A stretch of DNA of 40,904 nt from positions 1-40,904 of the forward strand of contig CALDSK010000107.1 in the NCBI GenBank assembly GCA_937911865.1, given 5' to 3'. Positions within the stretch are counted from its first letter, which is position 1. Each line of letters starts with the position of its first letter. Under the pieces are notes generated by a model, which saw only the letters and a program-made list of their open reading frames with translations, ran no database searches and was not told where the DNA came from. The stretch comes from an uncultured Synechococcus sp. (GTDB lineage: Bacteria > Cyanobacteriota > Cyanobacteriia > Phormidesmidales > Phormidesmidaceae). Positions 34,023-40,904 of this stretch are shown here, piece after piece. The position numbers and the translations under genes were made by a program.

Positions 34023-35204
34023 TTACTGCTGAGACAATCTTTTCACATCTGCGCCGCCAATCCGGGCATGAATTTTGGCGAGGCGCTCAGGAATGGTGTC
34101 TGCATGGGGGCTGTTTCGTAAGCTTTCGCTGAGATCTAGGCTGCTGAGGTTGTTGGCTTTGTTGCCAGGGAACCAGTGACTGGCACCGCCCAGCAGGTTG
34201 TAGCGGGCTTCGGCGTAGCCGGTCATATCGAAGGCTTCGACCAGGTTGCCAAGCCAAAGGGCGATCGCAATGTTGATGTTGCCTGGGGTTGATTGAATAT
34301 CGGGCAGGCCTTCTTTCCAGGTGCGATACCAGTTTTCGCCGAGGGCTGCGATCGCTCTTTTTTCTAGCCGGTCCAAAATGGGTGATAAAACCTGGTCGGC
34401 GTCTTCGACTAGCGGCAGGACTTTCATGTGCTCGTCAAAGTCCGATGGCTTCGCTGCTCCTAGACTGAGCGTGTGTATTTGCGGATGGCTCAGGCAAAAC
34501 AAGTCGTTGAATACCATAGGGCTAAGCGGCTGACAAAGCTGTACCAGGCGCTCGGGCGGGTCGTACAAATTTCCGCCTTTGTTCGATGGGCTGATGATGA
34601 AAACGCCCATGTCGTGACGGGTGGCGGCTTCTATCGCTGGCCAATTGTCTTGGAAAATGTAGTACCAGTGAAGGTTGACGTAGTCGAACAGGTCGCTTTC
34701 TATCGCGTCAACAATGACCTGGGTTGGGCCGTGGGTAGAAAAGCCGATGTGGCGAATTTTGCCTTCAGCCTGAAGCTTTTTCGCAACCTCTACACAGCCA
34801 CCCGGCCGGATGCTTTTTTGCAGGGTGTCTACGTTGTTAACGCCATGTAGCCCTAGCAAGTCGATGTAGTCAAGCTGAAGATTATCGAGCGAGGTTCTAA
34901 CGATTTCTTCAAATTCGGCAGGGTCAGCTTTGGGCGAAACTTTGGTTTGGATGATCAGGCGATCGCGCTCAAAGCTCGGCAGTATTTGCCCCAGCTGAAT
35001 TTCTGATGTGCCATAGCCTCTGGCCGTTTCAATATGGTTAATGCCCAGCTCTAGCGAACGGCGAATGGTGGCTTCTAGGTTTTCCTGATTTTTCTGTGGG
35101 ATGTCGGCTAAAGGAACGTCTTTCCAGGAGTGCTGGTAGCGCATGCCTCCACAGGAAAAGACGGGCATTTGCAGTTCAGTGCGACCAAAGCGGCGATAGA
35201 GCAT
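34023..35204 (-). CDS. Aldo/keto reductase
   Basis: A 393-residue NAD(P)H-dependent oxidoreductase with the aldo/keto reductase TIM barrel. It opens YRRFGRTELQMPVFSCGGMR. The catalytic tetrad region reads HIETARGYGTSE, so Glu59 stands where most members have Asp, with Tyr64; Lys88 (IIQTKVSP) and His120 (DLLGLHGVN) complete it. SLGAAKPSDFDEHM near residue 250 replaces the usual GAxxxxQLxEN cofactor motif. No Fe-S cysteine cluster is present. The substrate is unknown. It is the first gene of a two-gene leftward operon with the exonuclease. Confidence 0.88.
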   Translation of the reverse strand: MLYRRFGRTELQMPVFSCGGMRYQHSWKDVPLADIPQKNQENLEATIRRSLELGINHIETARGYGTSEIQLGQILPSFERDRLIIQTKVSPKADPAEFEEIVRTSLDNLQLDYIDLLGLHGVNNVDTLQKSIRPGGCVEVAKKLQAEGKIRHIGFSTHGPTQVIVDAIESDLFDYVNLHWYYIFQDNWPAIEAATRHDMGVFIISPSNKGGNLYDPPERLVQLCQPLSPMVFNDLFCLSHPQIHTLSLGAAKPSDFDEHMKVLPLVEDADQVLSPILDRLEKRAIAALGENWYRTWKEGLPDIQSTPGNINIAIALWLGNLVEAFDMTGYAEARYNLLGGASHWFPGNKANNLSSLDLSESLRNSPHADTIPERLAKIHARIGGADVKRLSQQ

Positions 35205-35428
35205 TCGATGGGGTCAGCTAAAAAGCGGTTAAAAGATGTCTGAAGTGATTGTAGTCAATTCATCGAATTTGTGAGGGCCTGGGTTTAGCTAGATATTGAG
35301 CCAGAAGTTTTTAGAGGCGTGAAGTGCGATCGCCACCAGCCTTTAAGATTTACAAGTAGTCTGACTAATTTACGCTCCTTTTCGAGCTATTTTCAGCTGC
35401 TCTGTAAGCTGCTTTTATTAGAATTTCC

Positions 35429-36697
35429 ATGCGCCTACTGCTAAAAAGATGTCAATCCATGACGCTGAAGTCGAGTCTAAATCTCGTCTTTAGTCTGTGT
35501 TTAAGCGTTAGTCTGTGGTGCTGGCCAGTTGTCTCTCCTAGTTTCTTTGCACCGCGTTTCGCCTCGGCTCAGGCCGCTTTATTTAGCATGACGGCACCTA
35601 CGGAAATCCTATCGCGCCTGTTTACCGAAGAAACGCTTCAGCGAGACTGGTTTGCCGATTCTTTTTTGGCGCAGATTTCTCTGGCCGAAATCTCTCAGAT
35701 TACACAAGGCATTATTAGCAGCGTTGGTCAGTATCAGAGCATAGAAGATGTGCCCAACGGCTTTGTGCTGACTTTTGAGCGCGGTAGCGTCGCCACCCAT
35801 TTAGCGGTGAACGCTCAGGGGCAAATTACTGGCCTGCTATTTGAAACGCCGCAGCTTTCTCTTTCGCTAGAGACTGCGTTAGATGAACTGTCGGCTTTGC
35901 CTGGATCGCTACATGTTCTGGCTACTCGCGAGGGGGCTGAAGTGGCTGCGATAAATGCTGATCAGCCCCTAGCGGTGGGTTCTACGTTTAAGCTGCTGAT
36001 TTTACAAGTGTTGCAACAGCAAATTACATCGGGCGAACGTCAGTGGGCGGATGTTGTTACGCTGCGAGATGATTGGAAGAGTCTGCCGAGCGGCTTTCTT
36101 CAAGACTGGCCGGCTGATTCTGCGTTGACGATAGAGAGTCTGGCTACGCTGATGATTTCTCAAAGCGATAATACAGCAACCGATCATTTGCTCAATCTTG
36201 TAGGCCGCGAAGCAGTCGAGCAATTGTCAGAACGCAACCGGCCTTTTCTGTCTACCCGAGAAGCTTTTGTGCTGAAAGACCCGGCTAATCAGCGGTTACT
36301 CAGACGCTGGCGCGCTAGCAACGAAAAGCGCAGCCTAGTTTCAGCGCTAGCCGCTTTGCCCCTACCGTCGGTCAATATTTTCAACGATGGACCGCAGGCA
36401 ATTGATGTTGAATGGTTTTTTACCGCACGCGAGCTTTGCATGGCAATGGATGCTGTTGCAGACCTGCCGTTGGTGAGTGTGAATCCTGGGCTGGTTGAGC
36501 CTGAGCGGTGGCAAAAAGTGGCTTTTAAGGGGGGCTCGGAACCGGGCGTAGAAAATTTTACGACCTATTTAGTCGATGACGCTGGCCCGCTGTGCGTTAC
36601 GGCAACTTGGAACAATGAAGCCGGTATTGATGAACTTCAGTTTTCTACGCTTTACCGCGCTTTGATAGAGAGCTTGCGTCAGGAGAGTTTGGGCTGA
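35429..36697 (+). CDS. Class A beta-lactamase-like serine hydrolase (ORF12/LpqF-type)
   Basis: A 422-residue exported serine hydrolase. The first 48 residues form a signal peptide (basic start, LVFSLCLSVSLWCWPVV, cleavage near ASAQA). Residues about 55-140 make a small alpha/beta domain like that preceding the hydrolase in ORF12 and LpqF proteins. The penicillin-recognising fold carries SxxK (Ser185-Thr-Phe-Lys188), SDN (246-248) and KGG (367-369, in place of KTG). All three motifs are intact, so it should be an active acyl-serine enzyme; that it inactivates antibiotics is not implied. It could be a penicillin-binding-like esterase. A second ATG ten codons in is an alternative start. Confidence 0.85.
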   Translation: MRLLLKRCQSMTLKSSLNLVFSLCLSVSLWCWPVVSPSFFAPRFASAQAALFSMTAPTEILSRLFTEETLQRDWFADSFLAQISLAEISQITQGIISSVGQYQSIEDVPNGFVLTFERGSVATHLAVNAQGQITGLLFETPQLSLSLETALDELSALPGSLHVLATREGAEVAAINADQPLAVGSTFKLLILQVLQQQITSGERQWADVVTLRDDWKSLPSGFLQDWPADSALTIESLATLMISQSDNTATDHLLNLVGREAVEQLSERNRPFLSTREAFVLKDPANQRLLRRWRASNEKRSLVSALAALPLPSVNIFNDGPQAIDVEWFFTARELCMAMDAVADLPLVSVNPGLVEPERWQKVAFKGGSEPGVENFTTYLVDDAGPLCVTATWNNEAGIDELQFSTLYRALIESLRQESLG

Positions 36698-36763
36698 GAA
36701 AAGATAACTTTCCCCTGAAGCACCCATAAGGCAAAATATAAAAAATTACCTTTGCTAAAGTTC

Positions 36764-37330
36764 ATGGCTATTCCAATTCCTGCAAGGCCCAGTGGTTACC
36801 GACTGGGCCAGGCTGACGCTCCTGTTGTTGTCGAGATGTTTTTGGATTTGGAATGTCCATTTTCTAAACGAGTCTGGGGAAATGTGATGTCTGTTGTTCC
36901 CGCGTATTCGCCTGAGCAGGTCTGTTGGATTTTTCAGCTGATGACGCTGGGCAATCATCGTCAGAGCTGGGATGCGACTAAAGCTGCGATCGCTCTTTCA
37001 GGAGAGAACGCAAAGCAGTTTGTTGCTGCTGCTAGCCGAATTTTTGAGAAGCAGGCAGACTTTGCTAACGAAGCCTGGAAGGATAAAACACAAACGGAGT
37101 TTCATCAGTGGCTAGCTGAGAATATTGCTGAAGCGACTGATAAAGACAAGTTCTTGAAAGAGCTGAATAGTAAAGAGGTGTATGCGGCAGCGCGTATCCC
37201 AGCGCGTTTTGCCACGGTCAGAGGGGTCTGGTCTACGCCGACGTTTTTTATCAATGGGGCGGAAGCAACCACGCTTTCATCCGGCTCTAGCCTTCAAGAC
37301 TGGCAGGCCGTCATCGACCCTCTTCTATAG
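36764..37330 (+). CDS. DsbA-family thioredoxin-fold protein with CPFS active site
   Basis: A 188-residue DsbA-like protein. The active-site position reads ECPFSKR (Cys31 to Ser34), so only one cysteine of the usual CPxC pair is present. The helical insertion of the family follows, and the cis-proline loop is STPTFFING near residue 164. A second cysteine (Cys54) is elsewhere. With one catalytic cysteine it could act as a monothiol reductase, isomerase or glutathione-dependent enzyme rather than a disulphide donor. No signal peptide is seen, so it should be cytoplasmic. I start at the ATG at 36764; a TTG four codons upstream is unlikely. Confidence 0.8.
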   Translation: MAIPIPARPSGYRLGQADAPVVVEMFLDLECPFSKRVWGNVMSVVPAYSPEQVCWIFQLMTLGNHRQSWDATKAAIALSGENAKQFVAAASRIFEKQADFANEAWKDKTQTEFHQWLAENIAEATDKDKFLKELNSKEVYAAARIPARFATVRGVWSTPTFFINGAEATTLSSGSSLQDWQAVIDPLL

Positions 37331-37417
37331 TGAGTTCTGTAGTGCAGCTCTTTTTCTCTTGGCAGCTGGTAGTCTGCTGGCAGGCTAAACTGTAGCCGTT
37401 CTTATGGATCAACACCT

Positions 37418-38968
37418 ATGGCTCGCTGGTTTAACACTGCTGGCCCCTGCAAGCCAGATATTCACTACATGCTGCCGCCATTGGCCCGGTTGCCCCAGAT
37501 TCAGCGGATAATTGACCAGCAGGGCTACTTTGTGCTGCATGCGCCCCGACAAACGGGAAAAACCACGGCCATGCTCTCCTTAGCAAAAGCCCTAACAGAA
37601 AGCAAGCAGTATGCAGCGATTATGGTTTCTGTGGAAGTTGGTGCCGCTTTTTCTGAGGACGTAGGTGCCGCAGAGCTAGCTATTTTGGAGACGTGGCGCA
37701 GGACCGCGCAGTTTCGTCTCACGGCGGATTTACAGCCACTCGACTGGCCAGCTGCTCCGTCAGGCGCGCGCATAGGAACAGCACTGAGTCAGTGGGCGCA
37801 ACATTCACCGCGTCCCTTAGTCTTGTTTATTGATGAGATCGATTCGCTGCAAAACGATGTCCTAATCTCAGTACTACGCCAGTTACGAGATGGTTATCCC
37901 AATAGACCAGAGGGATTTCCTCATTCTTTATCGCTGGTTGGTCTTCGAGATGTAAGAGATTACAAAGTCGCTTCGGGCGGCAGCACCCGGCTGAATACAG
38001 CTAGTCCTTTCAATATCAAGGTAAAGTCGCTGACCCTACGAAACTTTACGGCTTCTGAAGTTGGTGAACTCTATCAGCAGCACACGGATGATACTGGTCA
38101 GCTGTTTACTGTAGATTCCATCGCGGCTGCCTTTGAGCTGACACAAGGGCAGCCGTGGTTAGTCAATGCGCTGGCAAAAGAAGTCGTGGAAGAGCTGGTG
38201 ACAGATACCATCCTACCCATTGAAGTAGAGCATATATATGAAGCTAAAGAACGATTGATTAAACGGCAAGATACTCACTTAGACAGCTTGGCTGAGCGGC
38301 TGAGAGAACCTAGAGTTCGGGCGGTGATAGAGCCGATGTTGGCTGGTCAAGGGCTGGGTATTGCTGCAGAAGATGATCGGCAGTTTTTAGTCGATTTAGG
38401 ATTATTACGCCGCGATGAGGCCGGTAAGCTGACAATCGCTAACCCGATTTATCGAGAAGTTTTGCCTAGAGTTTTGAGCCGGGGCCTGCAAGATGGATTG
38501 CCGACAATTCAGCCTAGCTGGTTAAAAGAGAATGGTCAGTTAGACTCTGATGGTCTACTAAAGACGTTTGTTGCTTTCTGGCGGCAGCATGGACAGCCTC
38601 TACTTCAAAGCGCACCCTATGCAGAAATTGCGCCGCATTTGGTGATGATGACGTTTTTGCATCGCGTGGTCAATGGCGGCGGTTCTTTAGAACGTGAATA
38701 CGCGATTGGCAGCGGGCGTATGGATTTGTGTTTGCGCTATGGTGAAGCTGTTGTGGCGATGGAGCTGAAGGTATGGAGACAGGGCCGCCCAGACCCTGTG
38801 AGTGATGGGCTAGAACAATTGGATAAATACCTTGCTGGATTGAGTCTGAATAAGGGCTGGCTAGTTATTTTTGATCGGCGTAGTGATCTTCCACCGATTT
38901 CAGAAAGAACAACTCTGGAAAAAGAAATAACACCTAGTGGGAGAATCGCAAGTGTCATACGTGGCTAA
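37418..38968 (+). CDS. AAA ATPase fused to a PD-(D/E)XK nuclease-like domain
   Basis: A 516-residue two-part protein. The N-terminal P-loop domain has Walker A APRQTGKTT (42-50) and Walker B LVLFIDEID (134-142) with an AAA/STAND-like layout and a winged-helix-like middle region (to about 370). The C-terminal part holds GSGRMDLCLRYGEAVVAMELKVW, with Asp436 and Glu449-x-Lys451 as in PD-(D/E)XK nucleases. The N-terminus (RWFNTAGPCKPDIHYMLPP) is characteristic of a widespread ATP-binding family without an assigned function. The ATPase-nuclease combination is common in mobile-element and defence proteins, which is only a hint. The stop lies in a 15-bp duplication. Confidence 0.82.
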   Translation: MARWFNTAGPCKPDIHYMLPPLARLPQIQRIIDQQGYFVLHAPRQTGKTTAMLSLAKALTESKQYAAIMVSVEVGAAFSEDVGAAELAILETWRRTAQFRLTADLQPLDWPAAPSGARIGTALSQWAQHSPRPLVLFIDEIDSLQNDVLISVLRQLRDGYPNRPEGFPHSLSLVGLRDVRDYKVASGGSTRLNTASPFNIKVKSLTLRNFTASEVGELYQQHTDDTGQLFTVDSIAAAFELTQGQPWLVNALAKEVVEELVTDTILPIEVEHIYEAKERLIKRQDTHLDSLAERLREPRVRAVIEPMLAGQGLGIAAEDDRQFLVDLGLLRRDEAGKLTIANPIYREVLPRVLSRGLQDGLPTIQPSWLKENGQLDSDGLLKTFVAFWRQHGQPLLQSAPYAEIAPHLVMMTFLHRVVNGGGSLEREYAIGSGRMDLCLRYGEAVVAMELKVWRQGRPDPVSDGLEQLDKYLAGLSLNKGWLVIFDRRSDLPPISERTTLEKEITPSGRIASVIRG

Positions 38969-38989
38969 GTGAAGCGTGGTTAAGTGAAG
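38960..38989 (+). repeat. 15-bp tandem duplication across the AAA gene stop codon
   Basis: Two units, CGTGGCTAAGTGAAG (38960-38974) and CGTGGTTAAGTGAAG (38975-38989), differ at one base. The first contains the stop codon TAA. An 8-bp inverted repeat GGCTAAGT (38963-38970) / ACTTAGCC (39013-39020) overlaps it and could form a 3' hairpin. Confidence 0.85.
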
Positions 38990-39200
38990 AAACAATTTTT
39001 TCTAGATAGTTTACTTAGCCGAGATTCTATAAGTCACAGAAGAATATATGAGATGACTGGCTCCACTTTTCTCTAAACACTATTGATAGAGTCTTTGCAG
39101 ATATAAATCTAGTAATTCACACTAAATATACGCGTTGTCCGTAATGATGACGTATCGTGATGTAGAGCATATTGATAAATGAAATCACACAAACTTCCTC

Positions 39201-39632
39201 ATGCCCACTCGGTACAATTTTTCCGCGAAGGTACAAAGAGTTCGCACCCTTCTACTGACTTGTTCATTTTCTGTCGCTGCTTTAGGAGCGAGCTTCCTCT
39301 CTGATGCCACACAGAATGCTAGCTCGCTGACAGTGAGCGGCTTAGCCAAATTTTTTGCGACTCATCCTGAGATTTTACTGATGGGCATTGGTATTGCCTT
39401 GACTACTTTGAGGGGTGAGCTGTTAATGAAACGAAAAAGTCGATGGGAAAAAGAGCTTTTCGGTGGATTATTAGGTAGCTACATAACGATTGTGACATTG
39501 CTATACGTCAGCATCAAAATAAATTCAGTGACGGATGCTGGGCATATCAACGTAGTTGCTGATGTTGTGATGCATGGATATCTATCTAGTGTCTGGCTCT
39601 CGATATGTTGTATTGCCGCTGGAAGAAGTTGA
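39201..39632 (+). CDS. Hypothetical small membrane protein
   Basis: An unrecognised 143-residue protein with about four hydrophobic segments: VRTLLLTCSFSVAALGASFL, HPEILLMGIGIALTTL, ELFGGLLGSYITIVTLLYVSI and VVMHGYLSSVWLSICCIA. Basic stretches (LMKRKSRWEK) between the second and third fit a cytoplasmic loop. No motif suggests a function. The 230 bases before it are more A/T-rich than the rest of the window and hold no gene I can support. It ends 32 bases from the convergent TauE gene. Its ATG has no clear ribosome site. Confidence 0.5.
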   Translation: MPTRYNFSAKVQRVRTLLLTCSFSVAALGASFLSDATQNASSLTVSGLAKFFATHPEILLMGIGIALTTLRGELLMKRKSRWEKELFGGLLGSYITIVTLLYVSIKINSVTDAGHINVVADVVMHGYLSSVWLSICCIAAGRS

Positions 39633-39664
39633 TGTAGTAGTAACGTATCGCAGTGTTTTCTGTA

Positions 39665-40468
39665 TCAGTAAGTACTTAGAAAGAAGTAAATCGATAGTAC
39701 GACTCCTGTTACAATCACGAAATGTCTTAGCCAAACGGCTGAAACTTTGTTGGCAAAGTAGGCGCTGCTATAGCCTCCGGACGAGGTGCCAGCTGCCACT
39801 AACGCTGCATAAGGCCAGTTAATCACATCGACAAAAACAAAGTAGCCAAGTGCGGCAGCGTTGATACAAATCGCCATCCAAACTTTGACGGCCTGTAGCG
39901 TTTGTAGTTTGCCTGGATTGGTTAGGGTGAGTAGCGAGAGCATTAAGATGCCCGCGCCACCCCCAAAGAAGCCGCCATAGGTTGAAATTAATCCTTGAGG
40001 ATATACGAGCATTGGCTGGTTCAGCTTGGGCTTGTCTCCCTGCTCGGCTATTGGTGGCCTCATAACGTTGGCGGACGTCATTTTGCGCTTAAGCGGTTCT
40101 GAAATCGCAAATAGCAGCGTGCCTAGTGCCACCAGATACGGCACGATAAAGCTAAAGCCTTCATCTGAAAAGTTGAGCAGTAGCCATGCGCCCAACGCGC
40201 CGCCGCTCAAGCTAGAGAGGGTTACAGGCCCTAACCGATTGGCCACCGATTTTAGCTCGGCGCGATAGGCGACGCCGCTGATAACCATGCCGACCCAAAT
40301 GCCTGCTGCGCCAGTAGCATTGGCACTGATTGGAGAGACGCCAGAGAGTAGCAACGCCGGAAAGACCAAGAGTCCGCCACCGCCTGCGATCGCATTGATC
40401 ATGCCAGCTGCGATCGCCGCGCCAAACAAAAGCACTGCTTCTAATCCAGCATTCATTACAACATCCAT
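39665..40468 (-). CDS. TauE/SafE family membrane permease
   Basis: A 267-residue inner-membrane protein of the TauE/SafE (DUF81) family, proposed exporters of sulphite, sulphonates or other organic anions. The family motifs are visible: AAGMINAIAGGGGLLVFPALLLSGVSPISANATGAAG at the start of the first repeat, and YGGFFGGGAGILMLSLLTLTN at the start of the second. About eight helices are present. The start is supported by AGGAAC about 6 bases upstream. It follows the methyltransferase gene by 9 bases, so the two are co-transcribed. The substrate is unknown. Confidence 0.88.
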   Translation of the reverse strand: MDVVMNAGLEAVLLFGAAIAAGMINAIAGGGGLLVFPALLLSGVSPISANATGAAGIWVGMVISGVAYRAELKSVANRLGPVTLSSLSGGALGAWLLLNFSDEGFSFIVPYLVALGTLLFAISEPLKRKMTSANVMRPPIAEQGDKPKLNQPMLVYPQGLISTYGGFFGGGAGILMLSLLTLTNPGKLQTLQAVKVWMAICINAAALGYFVFVDVINWPYAALVAAGTSSGGYSSAYFANKVSAVWLRHFVIVTGVVLSIYFFLSTY

Positions 40469-40477
40469 TATCAGTTC

Positions 40478-40904
40478 CTACTTGGTTGCGACTATTCTTA
40501 ATCGCCGATAGTCTGCAATCCACTGCTTGTTCTGGTACAGATTAGCGGCCTCTTTTTCTACGGCTTTTACCAGTTCAGTCCATTCTTCAGCCGATAGTTC
40601 TGGAAAAAAGCGCTGACTAAACATTTCTAGCCAGCCAGCTAACCCTGCTTCTCCCAAAGGGGTTGGCCGATCGAACAGATGAGCATACGTAACCGTTAAA
40701 CCTGTCGCTTCTAGCAGGGCCACGTAGTCGCCTAGCCGAGGAAAGTACCAGGGGCTTAGCTCTCTTTTCCCGCTGACAGCTGACAACGCTGTCAAAATTG
40801 TTTGCACGTTACCCGCGCCGCCTAATTCTGCAACTATTCTCCCACCGGATTTTAGCGCGTTAGCCATGCAGCTAGCGGCTGCTTTTGCTTCTAAAACCCA
40901 GTGC
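40478..40904 (-). CDS. Class I SAM-dependent methyltransferase, N-terminus cut off by window edge
   Basis: The C-terminal 141 residues of a methyltransferase; the frame stays open to the edge. The visible part begins HWVLEAKAAASCMANALKSGGRIVAELGGAGNV, the motif-III-side strand of the class I fold that typically reads LKPGGRFVAEFGG in the methyltransferase domain of trans-aconitate methyltransferase-like proteins. The rest (FPRLGDYVALLEATGLTV, YLFDRPTPL-type loop, WLEMFSQRFF) fits the same group. The SAM-binding glycine loop lies outside the window. An ATG at 40867 is internal, because conserved sequence continues upstream of it. Confidence 0.8.
   Translation of the reverse strand, partial: HWVLEAKAAASCMANALKSGGRIVAELGGAGNVQTILTALSAVSGKRELSPWYFPRLGDYVALLEATGLTVTYAHLFDRPTPLGEAGLAGWLEMFSQRFFPELSAEEWTELVKAVEKEAANLYQNKQWIADYRRLRIVATK

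Noticed and set aside
35429..36697. Acquired antibiotic-resistance beta-lactamase
   Set aside because: The N-terminal extra domain, the KGG motif and the chromosomal setting fit the ORF12/LpqF type better; resistance is not implied.

Overview
The window looks like chromosomal DNA from a cyanobacterium. The palindrome GCGATCGC (HIP1) recurs throughout on both strands, and the gene set fits: an omega-3 DesB desaturase, a GlcE glycolate dehydrogenase subunit, an Atx1-like copper chaperone and a giant DUF2157 membrane protein. A filamentous Leptolyngbya/Synechococcales-type genome is my guess from style only. No rRNA, tRNA, CRISPR array, insertion sequence or phage gene was recognised. Genes run off both edges.

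Layout. 1-7.1 kb: a cut-off secreted acidic repeat protein, a GST, glcE, a copper chaperone, two EamA exporters, a zinc-ribbon protein, a CDF cation transporter and a lipoprotein. 7.2-14.2 kb: a response-regulator/histidine-kinase hybrid, then a branched-chain amino-acid block: leuA (minus), divergent from an AraC-type regulator followed by azlC and azlD, then dut. The leuA upstream region carries a leucine-rich short reading frame between two hairpins. The regulator's upstream region has repeated GCGTCAAG boxes beside a plausible promoter. 14.2-22.1 kb: a small membrane protein, desB with a clear terminator, the DUF2157 protein, and a membrane diguanylate cyclase. 22.3-25.7 kb: a complete polar amino-acid ABC transporter operon (two permeases, lipoprotein receptor, ATPase), transcribed leftwards.

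26.1-32.4 kb is the most unusual part: five same-strand genes, tightly spaced from the second gene on. They encode a ThDP-dependent carboligase, a tandem-SRPBCC domain fused to a cytochrome P450, a stand-alone SRPBCC protein, an unknown protein and a membrane-anchored dihaem cytochrome c. It reads like an undescribed biosynthetic or oxidative pathway. The fusion gene has an in-frame amber codon (TAG) as its third codon after the only good ATG, so its expression is in question.

32.5-40.9 kb: ExbD without ExbB, a 39-residue one-helix protein, a DEDDh exonuclease with an aldo/keto reductase, an ORF12/LpqF-like serine hydrolase, a DsbA-like protein with a CPFS active site, an AAA ATPase fused to a PD-(D/E)XK nuclease-like domain, a small membrane protein, a TauE exporter and a cut-off methyltransferase.

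A window-wide peculiarity is short tandem duplication with a period of exactly 15 bp. It is seen in at least eight unrelated places, mostly as five-residue repeats in linkers and N-termini but also outside genes. All function calls are from reading translated motifs; no database search was possible.
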